Both the position numbers and the translations under genes were made by a program. From the NCBI RefSeq assembly GCF_017875735.1, contig NZ_JAGGMZ010000001.1, forward strand, positions 1,984,001 through 2,048,000: a DNA stretch of 64,000 bases, given 5' to 3'. Positions 38,253 to 48,436 of the stretch are shown here, piece after piece. This DNA is from Arthrobacter sp. CAN_C5. GTDB lineage: Bacteria > Actinomycetota > Actinomycetes > Actinomycetales > Micrococcaceae. The stretch's first letter is position 1. Each line of letters begins with the position of its first letter. The notes under the pieces were generated by a model. The model was not told the DNA's origin. It made no database searches and worked only from the letters and a program-made list of their open reading frames with translations.

Positions 38253-38388
38253 GAATTCCTCCAGGTCGGTCCGACACAGCGGGTGATTTGGCACCGCAGC
38301 AGGTCAGACACCGTAGTTGGTTCAATATGGCATGGAACCCCGCCGTAGTCGGAGGTATTCCCGTGCCTCTTCCATCCTATGCAGAGAT

Positions 38389-39369
38389 TCACTCGTCCAA
38401 CATGTCGGCTGTCACATTGGCGTCGGTTCCCGGTATTCCAATCTCTATGGCACGCTTGTCGGCCATCGCGAGCAGCCGTCGAATACGCCCAGCGATCGCG
38501 TCCTTGGTCATGGGAGGGCTGGCCAGTCCACCGAGTTCGTCAAGACTGGCCTGCTTGTGGGCCACCCGCAACTCACCGGCGTACTTGAGGTGGTCGGGTA
38601 CACCCTCCCCCAGAATTTCGAGGGCACGCTCCACCCGCGCCCCCGCAGCGACCGCCGCCTGGGCGGATCTGCGGAGGTTGGCGTCGTCGAAGTTGGCCAG
38701 CCGGTTCGCGGTAGCGCGCACTTCCTTGCGCATCCTGCGTTCCTCCCAGACCATGAGTGCGTCGTGTGCTCCCATGCGGGTGAGCAGAGCGGCGATGGTG
38801 TCCCCGTCGCGGATGACCACACGGTCCACTCCCCTGACCTCGCGTGCCTTGGCAGCGATGCCGAGCCGGCGTGCTGCGCCCACCAGTGCCAGCGCGGACT
38901 CCGGGCCGGGACAGGTGACTTCGAGGGAGGAGGAGCGCCCAGGCTCGGTCAGGGAGCCGTGGGCGAGAAAGGCGCCCCGCCACACCGCTTCGGCGTCGGC
39001 CGTGGAACCGTTCACCACGGCGGAGGGGAGCCCGCGGACCGGGCGGCCACGGTTGTCGAGGAGGCCGGTTTGCCGGGCGAGGGATTCGCCGTCGCGCACC
39101 ACCCGGACCACATACCGGTTGCCGCGGCGCAGGCCGCCTCCGGAGACGACGATGATTTCGCTGTTGTGTCCATACACTTCGGCGATGGTGGTGCGCAGCC
39201 GACGTGCAGTCGACGCGAGGTCCACCTCCGCTTCAATGACAATCCGGCCGGAAATGATGTGCAGGCCCCCAGCGAATCGCAGCAGGGCCGACACCTCGGC
39301 TTTGCGAACCGATGACTTCTTGACAGAGAGGTGCGACAGCTCCTCTTTAACGTCCGCAGTCAGCGCCAC
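38389..39369 (-). CDS. whiA: DNA-binding protein WhiA
   Basis: 326-aa transcription factor required for sporulation in Streptomyces and cell division elsewhere. An N-terminal LAGLIDADG-like domain ([14 protein letters not shown]) is followed by a C-terminal helix-turn-helix ([31 protein letters not shown] in parts). The frame runs to 39441; the GTG at 39367-39369 gives the usual [11 protein letters not shown] start. Third in uvrC-rapZ-yvcK-whiA. Confidence 0.95.
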   Translation of the reverse strand: MALTADVKEELSHLSVKKSSVRKAEVSALLRFAGGLHIISGRIVIEAEVDLASTARRLRTTIAEVYGHNSEIIVVSGGGLRRGNRYVVRVVRDGESLARQTGLLDNRGRPVRGLPSAVVNGSTADAEAVWRGAFLAHGSLTEPGRSSSLEVTCPGPESALALVGAARRLGIAAKAREVRGVDRVVIRDGDTIAALLTRMGAHDALMVWEERRMRKEVRATANRLANFDDANLRRSAQAAVAAGARVERALEILGEGVPDHLKYAGELRVAHKQASLDELGGLASPPMTKDAIAGRIRRLLAMADKRAIEIGIPGTDANVTADMLDE

Positions 39370-39388
39370 AAATACACCCTCAGCTCGA

Positions 39389-40420
39389 TTAGTCTTCACC
39401 AAACATGTCATGGAACGCCGTTGCGAGGCGCAGGGGATCATGAACAGGTTTGCCCGTTGAAGAACCTACCTTACCCAACACGGCACGGCCTCCCATCTCG
39501 GCGACGGCAGCAACAAATTGCTCGCGGTTGCCAATGACTGCAGGATCTGCGATGACGACGTCGACGGTGAAATCGGGAGCGTACCGCCTGATCACTTCCA
39601 GATGGTCGACCGCCGACATGCCCGCGGTTTCTTTGGTCTCGTTGCTCAGGTTCATGGTCAGGCACCGCTTGGCGGTGGTGCTGCACAGGGCTTCCCGCAG
39701 TTCGGGCAGGAGGAGGTGGGGTAGTACCGAGGTGTACCAGGAGCCGGGGCCCAGGATGACCCAGTCGGCAAGCTCCACCGCGGTCAGCGCATCAACGCAG
39801 GCGGGGGCATCGGCCGGGAGCAGGCGGACATTGTTGACATTCGCTGCGCTGCCGGCCACGGCCAGCTGGGATTGCCCACTGACGGTGCGCAGCCGCAGGG
39901 AGCCGTTTTCCTCGGTGAGCACGTCGCCCTCGATGGTCAGTGGCACGCTGGCCATCGGCAGCACGCGCCCGCGTGCACCGAGCAGCGCACCGGCCCACTG
40001 CAGGCCCGCCACAGGGTCACCAAGCAGTTCCCAGAGCGTCACGATGAGCAGGTTGCCGAGCGCGTGGTTGTCCAGGGAGCCGTCGATTCCTTCCCGGGAC
40101 GTGAAGCGGTGCTGCATCACGTCGCGCCAGGTCCGCCCCCAGTCGGTGTCGTCGCAGAGCGCGGCGAGGGCCATCCGCAGGTCACCGGGTGGCAGTACCC
40201 CGAGTTCCTGGCGCAGCTTCCCCGAGGAACCGCCGTCGTCGGCGACGGTCACGATGGCAGTCAGTTCGGAGGTGAGCAGCCGCAGCGCGGAGAGCGACGA
40301 CGACAGGCCGTGCCCGCCTCCGAGCGCCACCACCGAGGGGGCGTTCTCCTGCGGACCGGAGCCGCGACGGTTGGCCGCCGCTGCGGGGAGCAGCGGGAGG
40401 GAACCGGTGAGGAGTGCCAC
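39389..40420 (-). CDS. yvcK: YvcK/CofD-like uridine diphosphate-sugar-binding factor
   Basis: 343-aa protein of the gluconeogenesis-factor family, related to CofD (2-phospho-L-lactate transferase) but acting in cell-wall homeostasis. It has [18 protein letters not shown] and [15 protein letters not shown] near the N-terminus, and [10 protein letters not shown]. The GTG start overlaps the rapZ stop by one base. Confidence 0.93.
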   Translation of the reverse strand: MALLTGSLPLLPAAAANRRGSGPQENAPSVVALGGGHGLSSSLSALRLLTSELTAIVTVADDGGSSGKLRQELGVLPPGDLRMALAALCDDTDWGRTWRDVMQHRFTSREGIDGSLDNHALGNLLIVTLWELLGDPVAGLQWAGALLGARGRVLPMASVPLTIEGDVLTEENGSLRLRTVSGQSQLAVAGSAANVNNVRLLPADAPACVDALTAVELADWVILGPGSWYTSVLPHLLLPELREALCSTTAKRCLTMNLSNETKETAGMSAVDHLEVIRRYAPDFTVDVVIADPAVIGNREQFVAAVAEMGGRAVLGKVGSSTGKPVHDPLRLATAFHDMFGED

Positions 40421-41322
40421 TACTCCCTGCCCAGATCACGGTGGTGGGCGCTCACCTGCAGGTGGGGTTGCTGGGCGAGGCGCTTGGCGATCTCCTCGGT
40501 CACGGCCACCGAGCGGTGCTTGCCGCCGGTACAGCCGATGGCGATCGTCGCATAGTGCTTATTCTCACGTCGGTAGCCGTCCAGGACGGGTTCGAGCGCG
40601 TGCACGTACCGGTTGACGAACTCGGCGGCTCCGGTGGCTCCCAGCACGTAGTCTCGGACGGGCTGGTCCAGTCCGGTCTGCGGCCTGAGGACCGGGACCC
40701 AGTGCGGGTTGGGAATGAAGCGCACATCCGCCACATAGTTGGAGTCGACCGGGAGTCCGTACTTGAAGCCGAAGCTCATCACGTTGATCCGCAGGACGAT
40801 CGGACCTGATTCGGAGAACAGTTCGGTGATGGAGGTGGCGAGGGCATGCACGTTCAGTTCCGACGTGTCGACCACCAGTTCGGCAGCTTCCTTGAGTTCC
40901 TTGAGCACCTCCCGCTCGGCAGCGATGCCGTCGAGGATCCGGCCCTCATCCTGCAGCGGGTGGGGGCGGCGGCCCTGTTCGAACCGGCGGACCAGGGTGT
41001 CATCATTCGCGTCCAGGAAGAGGACCCGGTAGTTGACCCCCGAGACCCGGAGGGCTTCGAGGGAGCTGCGGATGTCATGGAACAGTTCCTGGCTGCGGAC
41101 GTCGACGACGACGGCGAGCTTCGGGATGGTCTGGGGCATGCGGGCGACCAGGTCGGTCAGGGTGCCCAGCATCTGGGGCGGAAGGTTCTCCACCACATAC
41201 CAGCCGTGGTCTTCCAATGCGTTGGCGGCAGTGCTTCTGCCGGCCCCGGACATACCGGTCACCACCAGCAGTTCCGATTCGGCAGGTTTGATCGGAGTCA
41301 GGGTGGCTTCGCCCTCAGTCAT
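40420..41322 (-). CDS. rapZ: RNase adapter-type nucleotide-binding protein RapZ (YvcJ)
   Basis: 300-aa P-loop protein. Walker A is GMSGAGRSTA (about residues 23-32) and Walker B-like VVDVRS. The C-terminal domain has FGFKYGLPVDSNYVADVRFIPNPHW in segments and IGCTGGKHRSVAV. In Gram-positives its role is less clear than in E. coli, where it guides GlmZ decay. Between uvrC and yvcK, as conserved. Confidence 0.95.
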   Translation of the reverse strand: MTEGEATLTPIKPAESELLVVTGMSGAGRSTAANALEDHGWYVVENLPPQMLGTLTDLVARMPQTIPKLAVVVDVRSQELFHDIRSSLEALRVSGVNYRVLFLDANDDTLVRRFEQGRRPHPLQDEGRILDGIAAEREVLKELKEAAELVVDTSELNVHALATSITELFSESGPIVLRINVMSFGFKYGLPVDSNYVADVRFIPNPHWVPVLRPQTGLDQPVRDYVLGATGAAEFVNRYVHALEPVLDGYRRENKHYATIAIGCTGGKHRSVAVTEEIAKRLAQQPHLQVSAHHRDLGRE

Positions 41323-41384
41323 TTGCGTGTTCCATCCCGGCAGGTATTAGCGGTTCTTGCGGATTCCCCCACGCTCTACCCTAG

Positions 41385-43412
41385 CTAAGAATCGAGGATT
41401 TCGCCGGTGGCCATATTCACGGCCGGGGCCGGTGCGTTGCCGGAACCGTCGGCCGTCGCGGCGGCCAGGGCACTGCGCACCGTTTCGGCAAGGGACGGTC
41501 CCACCCCGGGCACCGCCTGGAGTTCCTCCACCGAGGCGCCGCGCACCTTCTTTACCGACCCGAAGTGCGCTAACAGGGCCTTCCGCTTGGCCGGGCCCAG
41601 GCCCGGGATCGCGTCGAGCGCCGACGCCGTCATCGATTTGCCGCGCTTCTGCCGGTGGAAGGCGATGGCGAACCGGTGCGCTTCATCGCGGATCCGCTGC
41701 AGCAGGAAAAGCCCCTCGGAGGCGCGGGGCAGGATGACCGGGAAGTCGCTGTCGGGGAGCCAGACCTCCTCCAGCCGCTTTGCGAGTCCGATCACGAAGA
41801 CGTCGTCGATCCCCAGGTCCTTCAGCGCCCGCGCGGCGGCGTGTACCTGCGGCTGCCCGCCGTCGACCACCACCAGGTTGGGTGGGTAGGCGAACTTCTG
41901 GCGGGTGGACGCCGTGGTTGTGTCGGCCAGCGGGACCGGTGGAGCACCGCCGTCGACCATACCGCCGTCGGGCACGCTGCTGCCAGCAGGCTGGACAGCG
42001 GGTGCCGCCTTCTCCTGGAGGTAGTTGCGGAAGCGGCGCTGGATCACGTCGTACATCGAGGCGGTGTCGTCCCGGGCGGCGTCGCCGGTGATGGAGAACC
42101 GGCGGTAGTCGGCCTTGCGGGGCAGCCCGTCCTCGACGACCACCATCGACGCGACCACGTTGGTGCCCTGCACGTGGGAGATGTCGAAGCACTCGATGCG
42201 CATCAGGGGCTGGGGCAGGTCCAGTGCCTCCTGCAGTTCCTGGAGGGCGGCGGACCGGGTGGTGATGTCGCCAGCGCGGCGGCTCTTGTGGAGCCTGAGG
42301 GCGTCCGCGGCGTTCTGTTCCACCGTCCCGAGGAGGGTGGCCTTGTCGCCGCGCCGCGGGACCCGGAGGTCCACCCGGGCGCCCCGGAGTCCGGCGAGCC
42401 AGACGGACATCTCCTCCGCGTTGCTCGGCAGCTCGGGGACGAGCACCTCGCGGGGAATCTGGTTGTTACTGCTGCTGCCGTCGCCGTAGACCTGCTGCAG
42501 GAGGTGCTCCACCAGGTCGGCAGTGCTCATGTCCTCGACCTTTTCCACCATCCAGCCCCGCTGGCCACGGATTCTGCCACCGCGCACGTGGAAGACCTGG
42601 ACCGCCGCCTCGAGTTCGTCTTCCTTGAGCGCGAAAATGTCGGCGTCGGTGTCCTCGGACAGCACCACCGTGTTGCGTTCGAACACCCGTTTCAGTGCAG
42701 CGATGTCGTCGCGGATCCTCGCCGCGGACTCGTAGTCCAGGTCGGCGACGGCGGCGGCCATCCGCTTCTCCAGGTCGACGATGAACCGGGTGGCCTGCCC
42801 GCCCATGAAGTCGCAGAACTGGGCTGCCAGTTCCTTGTGGTCCTCGGGACTGATGCGTCCCACGCAGGGAGCTGAGCATTTGTCGATGTACCCGAGCAGG
42901 CAGGGCCTGCCGGTACGCTCTGCCCGTTTGAAGACGCCGCTGCTGCAGGTACGGACGGGGAAAACGCGGAGCAGGGTGTCGACCGTCTCGCGGATTGCCT
43001 TGGCGGGGTAGAAGGGGCCGAAGTAGCGGGTGTCCTTCCGCCGGTCACCGCGCATGACCTGGACGCGGGGGTACTTCTCCCCCATCGTGACGGCCAGGTA
43101 AGGGTAGGACTTGTCGTCACGGAACATGACGTTGAAGCGGGGGTTGAACTCCTTGATCCAGGTGTACTCGAGCTGCAATGCTTCGAGCTCGCTGCCGACG
43201 ACCGTCCATTCAACGCTCGCCGCGGTGAACACCATCGCCCGGGTGCGCGGCAACAGGCCCTGCGGGTTGGCGAAGTAGGAGTTCAGCCGGGAGCGCAGGT
43301 TCTTGGCCTTGCCCACGTAGACCACCCGTGAGTGTTCGTCGCGGAAGCGGTAGACGCCCGGATCGACCGGGATCTCTCCGGTCTGCGGGCGGTAGCTGCG
43401 GGGATCTGCCAT
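41385..43412 (-). CDS. uvrC: Excinuclease ABC subunit UvrC
   Basis: 675-aa nuclease of nucleotide excision repair. Domain order: GIY-YIG nuclease ([23 protein letters not shown]) at residues about 15-95; a Cys-rich region ([19 protein letters not shown]); UvrB-binding UVR motif around 205-240; RNase H-like 5' nuclease domain with [11 protein letters not shown]; and helix-hairpin-helix pair at the end ([22 protein letters not shown]). No LexA box was seen upstream. Confidence 0.97.
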   Translation of the reverse strand: MADPRSYRPQTGEIPVDPGVYRFRDEHSRVVYVGKAKNLRSRLNSYFANPQGLLPRTRAMVFTAASVEWTVVGSELEALQLEYTWIKEFNPRFNVMFRDDKSYPYLAVTMGEKYPRVQVMRGDRRKDTRYFGPFYPAKAIRETVDTLLRVFPVRTCSSGVFKRAERTGRPCLLGYIDKCSAPCVGRISPEDHKELAAQFCDFMGGQATRFIVDLEKRMAAAVADLDYESAARIRDDIAALKRVFERNTVVLSEDTDADIFALKEDELEAAVQVFHVRGGRIRGQRGWMVEKVEDMSTADLVEHLLQQVYGDGSSSNNQIPREVLVPELPSNAEEMSVWLAGLRGARVDLRVPRRGDKATLLGTVEQNAADALRLHKSRRAGDITTRSAALQELQEALDLPQPLMRIECFDISHVQGTNVVASMVVVEDGLPRKADYRRFSITGDAARDDTASMYDVIQRRFRNYLQEKAAPAVQPAGSSVPDGGMVDGGAPPVPLADTTTASTRQKFAYPPNLVVVDGGQPQVHAAARALKDLGIDDVFVIGLAKRLEEVWLPDSDFPVILPRASEGLFLLQRIRDEAHRFAIAFHRQKRGKSMTASALDAIPGLGPAKRKALLAHFGSVKKVRGASVEELQAVPGVGPSLAETVRSALAAATADGSGNAPAPAVNMATGEILDS

Positions 43413-44080
43413 CAGTCGAGGACCGGGCTCTGGTTGTAGCTGGCCGAGCGCTGCTGGCCGCTCAGTTGGGCGATTGAATCCATGATGGTGTCAGTGACTT
43501 GCCGGCGGGCCGGTAGGGAGTGCCCGGGTCCGGTTTTCTCGAAGTACAGGGGCACGCCGATCCTCATGGTGAAGTGTTGGGGTTTGATCCGTTTCTGGCC
43601 TGCCGGCTGCAGGTTCTCGGTACCCAGCAGACCGACGGGAAGCACCGGCGCACCGGTGGTCAGCGCGAGCCAGCCGACGCCGGTCCGCCCCCGGTACAGC
43701 AACCCGTCACGGGACCGGGTGCCCTCCGGGTAAATGCCGATCCCGTTGCCGCCTTCCAGCAGTTCATGAAGGGTCTTCAGCGCCTGCACACTGGCCGCCT
43801 GCTGTCCCCGCTCCACCGGGATGGAGCCGACTCCCTCGAAGAAGGAGCGCATTGCTTTGCCTTTCAGGCCGCGGCCGTTGAAGTACTCGGCCTTCGCGAA
43901 AAACGCGACCGGACGGGGCATCAGGGCCTGGATCAGGACGCTGTCCAGGAATGAAAGGTGGTTGGCGGCGACAATGAGCGGACCGTCCGCCGGGACATTG
44001 GCCAGACCTTCGACGGTGGGGCGGCAGAGCCCGGCGATCAGTCCCCGGGTGCCGCTGCGGGTGAGGTCATAGATGCCCAT
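43412..44080 (-). CDS. plsC: 1-acyl-sn-glycerol-3-phosphate acyltransferase family protein
   Basis: 222-aa acyltransferase that likely acylates lysophosphatidate at the membrane. The HX4D catalytic motif is NHLSFLDS and the substrate motif is [10 protein letters not shown]. Overlaps uvrC (TGATG) and the HAD gene (14 bp), suggesting one transcript. Confidence 0.9.
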   Translation of the reverse strand: MGIYDLTRSGTRGLIAGLCRPTVEGLANVPADGPLIVAANHLSFLDSVLIQALMPRPVAFFAKAEYFNGRGLKGKAMRSFFEGVGSIPVERGQQAASVQALKTLHELLEGGNGIGIYPEGTRSRDGLLYRGRTGVGWLALTTGAPVLPVGLLGTENLQPAGQKRIKPQHFTMRIGVPLYFEKTGPGHSLPARRQVTDTIMDSIAQLSGQQRSASYNQSPVLD

Positions 44081-44759
44081 GACGCACCTCCCGCGGCACC
44101 CGTGCGAGGATCAGGTCCAGCAGGACCTCAGCCGTATCGGCCGTTTCGGTGGCGCCCGCGGCACGGAACTCCTCGGGTGAGCCGAAGCCCCAGCCCACGG
44201 GGATGCAGTCAAGCCCGTTGGCCGCCGCTCCGCTGATGTCGTGCGATCGGTCGCCCACCATGACGGCGCCGTCGTACCTGCCCTCGTGACGGGCGAGTGC
44301 CGCGGCGATAATCGGGGTCTTGCCGTCCGGGCCTGGAACCTGTTCCTCGTCGGGCGAACCATCGACCGAGTCGAACAATCCTTCCATCTGCTGGACGCGG
44401 AGCAGCTCACCCGCCAGCCCCTGCGGCTTCTGGGTCGCGACGGCGACCAGGTGTCCGGCGGCACGCAGCCGTTCCACGACCGCGATAATCCCGGGGTAAG
44501 GCTGGCTGCCTGCCATGCCCTTTAGTCGGTAACCCTCCCGGTAATGGGCGATGACCGGGTCCAAGAGATGCTCCGGAACCGCTGCGATCTCGCGCAGGGA
44601 GGTGACCAGCGGCGGCCCCACCATGGCGCGCAGCTGATCATCCGACGCCTCCGGAAGCCCGTGGGCCTTCAACGACGCGGTGATTCCGCCGGTGATGGCG
44701 CCTGCAGGGTCGACGAGGGTTCCGTCGAGGTCAAAGAGCACGAGCAGGCGGTAGTTCAT
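44067..44759 (-). CDS. HAD family hydrolase (phosphoglycolate phosphatase-like)
   Basis: 230-aa HAD phosphatase. Motif I FDLDGTLVD near the N-terminus, motif II VATQKPQ, motif III lysine in the following helix, and motif IV MVGDRSHDISGA. The start at ATG 44757-44759 puts motif I at the normal distance; upstream in-frame ATGs at 44804 and 44813 are possible. Substrate unknown; phosphoglycolate or pyrophosphate are typical of the subgroup. Confidence 0.85.
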   Translation of the reverse strand: MNYRLLVLFDLDGTLVDPAGAITGGITASLKAHGLPEASDDQLRAMVGPPLVTSLREIAAVPEHLLDPVIAHYREGYRLKGMAGSQPYPGIIAVVERLRAAGHLVAVATQKPQGLAGELLRVQQMEGLFDSVDGSPDEEQVPGPDGKTPIIAAALARHEGRYDGAVMVGDRSHDISGAAANGLDCIPVGWGFGSPEEFRAAGATETADTAEVLLDLILARVPREVRHGHL

Positions 44760-44832
44760 CACCGGCCAAGTTTCCCACAGCCGGTCCCCAGTGGAAAACT
44801 GCATTCCCTTCACGGAATATATCGACCGCTAC

Positions 44833-47733
44833 CTATCGTCCGAGGGTTTCGGCGAGGAAGGTCCCGGTGTAGCTCTTCGTCGACTTGGCCACCTGCTCGG
44901 GGGTGCCGGTTGCGATAATCTGGCCGCCACCTGATCCGCCGTCGGGCCCGAGGTCGATGACCCAGTCGGCACTCTTGATCACGTCGAGGTTGTGCTCGAT
45001 CGTGATCACGGTGTTCCCCTTGTCGACGAGTCCCTGCAGGACGAGCAGGAGCTTGCGGATGTCTTCGAAGTGCAGGCCGGTGGTCGGCTCGTCGAGCACG
45101 TAGATGCTGCGTCCGTTGGATCGCTTCTGTAGCTCGCTGGCCAGTTTCACGCGCTGCGCCTCACCACCGGACAGGGTGGTTGCAGGCTGACCCAGCCGCA
45201 CATAACCGAGGCCCACCTCGACGAGCGTGTTGAGGTGCCGGGCGATCGGGCTGAAGGCGGCGAAGAACTCGGCTCCCTCCTCGATGGGCATGTTCAGCAC
45301 GTCGGCGATGGTCTTGCCCTTGTAATGCACTTCAAGGGTTTCACGGTTGTAGCGCTGTCCGTGGCAGACCTCGCACGGCACATAGACGTCGGGGAGGAAG
45401 TTCATTTCGATCTTCAGGGTGCCGTCGCCGGAGCAGGCTTCGCAGCGGCCGCCCTTCACGTTGAAGGAGAAACGGCCGGGAAGGTAGCCGCGCACCTTTG
45501 CCTCGGTGGTCTCGGCGAAGAGCTTCCTGATGTTGTCGAAGACCCCGGTGTAGGTGGCGGGGTTGGAGCGCGGCGTCCGGCCGATCGGACTCTGGTCGAC
45601 GTGAACCACCTTGTCCAGGTGCTCCAGACCGTCGATCCGCTTGTGCCGGCCGGCAACCTGCTTCGCCCCGTTCAGCTTGTTGGCGAGGACCTTGTAGAGG
45701 ATCTCGTTGACCAGGGTCGACTTTCCGGATCCGCTGACACCCGTCACTGCGGTCAGCACACCCAGGGGGAATGCGATGTCGAACGAGGTCAGGTTGTGCT
45801 CACGTGCTCCGATGACCTTGAGCTGGCGTGACTTGTCGATCTTCCGGCGCTTCTTGGGAATCTCGATCTTCCGACGCCCCGAAAGATAGTCGCCGGTGAT
45901 CGAGCGCTCGTTGGTGAGCAGGTCTTCGAGCAGACCGGAGTGGACCACCTCGCCACCGTGCTCCCCCGCGCCCGGACCGATGTCGACAATCCAGTCGGCT
46001 TCCTGGATGGTGTCCTCATCATGCTCGACCACGATCAGGGTGTTACCCAGGTTGCGGAGCCGGGCGAGCGTTTCGATCAGGCGTCGATTGTCCCGCTGGT
46101 GCAGGCCAATGGACGGCTCGTCGAGTACGTAGAGCACTCCCACCAGGCCGGAGCCAATCTGGGTAGCCAGCCGGATCCGTTGGGCCTCGCCACCGGAGAG
46201 GGTGCCGGAGGAACGTTCCAGGTTCAGGTATTCCAGCCCGACGTCGAGCAGGAACTGCAGGCGCGCCTGGATCTCCTTGAGCACCTGGGCTGCGATGTGG
46301 GCTTCCCGCCCGGTCAGGACCAGGTTGTTCAGGAAGTCGCTGCAGTCCCGCATCGGCATCGCGGCGACTGAAGCGATGGATTTGCCGTTGATCAGCACCG
46401 ACAGGGACGCGGGGTTCAGCCGGGCTCCCCCACACGTGGGGCACGGAATCTGCCGCATGTACTCTTCGTAACGGTCACGGGCGTGATCCGACTCGGTTTC
46501 CAGGTGCTTGCGGTGGATGTACTGCACCGCGCCTTCGAAACCGGTGCTGTACTTCCGCTCGCGTCCAAAGCGGTTCTTGTACTGCACAACCACCTTGTGG
46601 TCCTTGCCGTACAGGGCGGCCTCGCGGGCGCGGTCCGGCAGTTTCCGCCAGGGCACGTCCATCTTGAAGTTCAGTTCCTTGGACAGGCCCTCGAGGAGCC
46701 GGGTCCAGTATTCAAGGGTTGCGGTGCCCAGTGACCAGGGGGCGATGGCGCCTTCCGCGAGGGAGAGGTCGGGGTTGGGTACCACCAGTTCCTCGTCAAC
46801 CTCTAGCTTGGTGCCAATACCGGTGCAGGCCGGGCAGGCACCGAAGGGGTTGTTGAAGGAGAAGGAGCGAGGCTCGATCTCGTCGATCGCCAGCGGGTGC
46901 TCGTTGGGGCAGGCGAGGTGCTCGGAGAAGGCCCTGATGCGCTTGGCATCCTTCTCGGGGAGGTCGACAAAGTCGGCGAGGACGCGACCGTCGGCGAGTT
47001 TGAGCGCGGTTTCCACCGAGTCGGTCAGGCGCTGGCGGATGCCGTCCTTGACCACCAGGCGGTCGATGATCACCTCGATGGTGTGCTTGTACTGCTTGCC
47101 GAGCTTCGGGGGGTCGGACAGCTGGATGACGTCGCCGTCCACGCGGGCCCGGGCGTAGCCCTTGGCGGTAAGTTCCTGGAACAGGTCGACGAACTCGCCC
47201 TTGCGTCCGCGGACCACGGGGGCGAGGACCTGGAAACGCGTGCCCTCTTCCAGTTCCAGCAACTGATCGACGATCTGCTGGGGGGTCTGCTTCGCCACCG
47301 GCTCACCGCAGGTGGGGCAGTGCGGGCGTCCCACACGGGCCCAGAGCAGCCGCATGTAGTCGTAGATCTCGGTGATGGTGCCAACAGTGGACCGGGGGTT
47401 CTTGTTGGTGGACTTCTGGTCGATTGAGACCGCCGGCGAGAGGCCCTCGATGAAGTCGACGTCGGGCTTGTCCACCTGGCCAAGGAACTGCCGGGCGTAC
47501 GCGGACAGGGACTCCACGTAGCGTCGCTGTCCTTCGGCGAAGATGGTGTCGAACGCCAGGGAGGATTTACCGGACCCGGACAGCCCGGTAAACACGATCA
47601 TGGCATCCCGAGGCAGGTCCAGATCGACGTTGCGGAGGTTGTGCTCACGCGCCCCCTTGACGATCAGGCGCGACAGGTCCTGGGACATTCTCGGGTCGGA
47701 AAACTCTGATTCGAGCGAAGTTGCAATAGACAC
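44833..47733 (-). CDS. uvrA: Excinuclease ABC subunit UvrA
   Basis: 966-aa damage-recognition ATPase of nucleotide excision repair. Two ABC modules with inserted zinc sites: Walker [11 protein letters not shown] at the start and [10 protein letters not shown] in the C-terminal half; signatures [12 protein letters not shown] and [12 protein letters not shown]; zinc fingers CPTCG, CPACTG and [14 protein letters not shown]. Start uncertain: GTG at 47733 or ATG at 47688. A near-consensus LexA box lies 26 bp upstream of the GTG. Confidence 0.97.
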   Translation of the reverse strand: MSIATSLESEFSDPRMSQDLSRLIVKGAREHNLRNVDLDLPRDAMIVFTGLSGSGKSSLAFDTIFAEGQRRYVESLSAYARQFLGQVDKPDVDFIEGLSPAVSIDQKSTNKNPRSTVGTITEIYDYMRLLWARVGRPHCPTCGEPVAKQTPQQIVDQLLELEEGTRFQVLAPVVRGRKGEFVDLFQELTAKGYARARVDGDVIQLSDPPKLGKQYKHTIEVIIDRLVVKDGIRQRLTDSVETALKLADGRVLADFVDLPEKDAKRIRAFSEHLACPNEHPLAIDEIEPRSFSFNNPFGACPACTGIGTKLEVDEELVVPNPDLSLAEGAIAPWSLGTATLEYWTRLLEGLSKELNFKMDVPWRKLPDRAREAALYGKDHKVVVQYKNRFGRERKYSTGFEGAVQYIHRKHLETESDHARDRYEEYMRQIPCPTCGGARLNPASLSVLINGKSIASVAAMPMRDCSDFLNNLVLTGREAHIAAQVLKEIQARLQFLLDVGLEYLNLERSSGTLSGGEAQRIRLATQIGSGLVGVLYVLDEPSIGLHQRDNRRLIETLARLRNLGNTLIVVEHDEDTIQEADWIVDIGPGAGEHGGEVVHSGLLEDLLTNERSITGDYLSGRRKIEIPKKRRKIDKSRQLKVIGAREHNLTSFDIAFPLGVLTAVTGVSGSGKSTLVNEILYKVLANKLNGAKQVAGRHKRIDGLEHLDKVVHVDQSPIGRTPRSNPATYTGVFDNIRKLFAETTEAKVRGYLPGRFSFNVKGGRCEACSGDGTLKIEMNFLPDVYVPCEVCHGQRYNRETLEVHYKGKTIADVLNMPIEEGAEFFAAFSPIARHLNTLVEVGLGYVRLGQPATTLSGGEAQRVKLASELQKRSNGRSIYVLDEPTTGLHFEDIRKLLLVLQGLVDKGNTVITIEHNLDVIKSADWVIDLGPDGGSGGGQIIATGTPEQVAKSTKSYTGTFLAETLGR

Positions 47734-47758
47734 CTGACTACTCTAATTGAAACTGCGT

Positions 47759-47774
47759 TCGAATACATGTTCGA
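47759..47774. promoter_or_regulatory. LexA (SOS) box of uvrA
   Basis: TCGAATACATGTTCGA matches the Gram-positive/actinobacterial SOS consensus TCGAAC-N4-GTTCGA with a single change (C to T). It is 26 bp upstream of uvrA, a classic SOS gene. Confidence 0.8.
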
Positions 47775-47818
47775 TCAGCGTGTTTTCAGCGTGTCGTCGG
47801 CGGGTTGGGGCGGGATGT

Positions 47819-48214
47819 TCACCGACGGCGCAGAGCCGCCCGTAAATAGGCGACTGCTTCGTCCTCGGTCAGGCCGTTGGCCTTGATCACATCCGCATAG
47901 TCGTCAGCGGCTTCTGCGGCGCGTTGGCGGGCTTCGTCTCCAGCTGCTGCCACGACGGTTCCGGCCCGGGAGCGGGTGACGACGATGTTCGCCTGCTCCA
48001 GTTCCCGATAGGCCCGGGCGACGGTGTTCACCGCGACGCCCAGGTGGCCGGCGAGGGTCCGCACCGGTGGCAGCCGGGTGCCAACGGGCAGGGTCCCACT
48101 GTTCGCGGCGTCCAGGATCTGGACGCGGAGCTGTTCATACGGGGGAACCGAGCTTGCCTGGTCGATGCGCAGCCAGCCGGTGACATCGGTGCTGTCTGTT
48201 GCGCCAGGATTCAC
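47819..48214 (-). CDS. GntR family transcriptional regulator (YtrA-like)
   Basis: 131-aa regulator: an N-terminal GntR winged helix (PPYEQLRVQILDAANSGTL..LPPVRTLAGHLGVAVNTVARAY in parts) and a short C-terminal helical tail, typical of the YtrA group, which controls neighbouring transporters. Here no transporter is adjacent. It is divergent from the truncated hydrolase gene; the gap of 136 bp must hold both promoters. Confidence 0.88.
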   Translation of the reverse strand: MNPGATDSTDVTGWLRIDQASSVPPYEQLRVQILDAANSGTLPVGTRLPPVRTLAGHLGVAVNTVARAYRELEQANIVVTRSRAGTVVAAAGDEARQRAAEAADDYADVIKANGLTEDEAVAYLRAALRRR

Positions 48215-48350
48215 TGTTGCCTTTCGGTCTGAGGACTATCTTGTGCTCTATCAGCCCGCATTACGGGCGCTGTGCAGATTCAGACATTGTTCCACGCGTC
48301 GATTCGACCCGATAGTCCCGCCCACTTCCCGGCGTGCCTAGACTTGGGCC

Positions 48351-48419
48351 ATGCATAATCTTCAGGACCTCACCATCCGCTCCATCTCCGTCAGCGAGAT
48401 GGACAACAACACCCTTTGA
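48351..48419 (+). pseudogene. 5' remnant of an MBL-fold hydrolase gene cut by the integrated element
   Basis: 22 codons starting MHNLQDLTIRSISVSEMDNN and ending in a stop two codons later. To my knowledge this matches the N-terminal pattern of small MBL-fold hydrolases (..VSEMDNNxYLLT..) found near uvrA/uvrB in actinobacteria. TAGACT at 48339-48344 ends 7 bp before the ATG and would give a leaderless mRNA. The rest of the gene should lie at the far end of the element. The family call rests on only about 20 residues. Confidence 0.55.
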
Positions 48420-48436
48420 ATGTAGCGTGAAAATTT

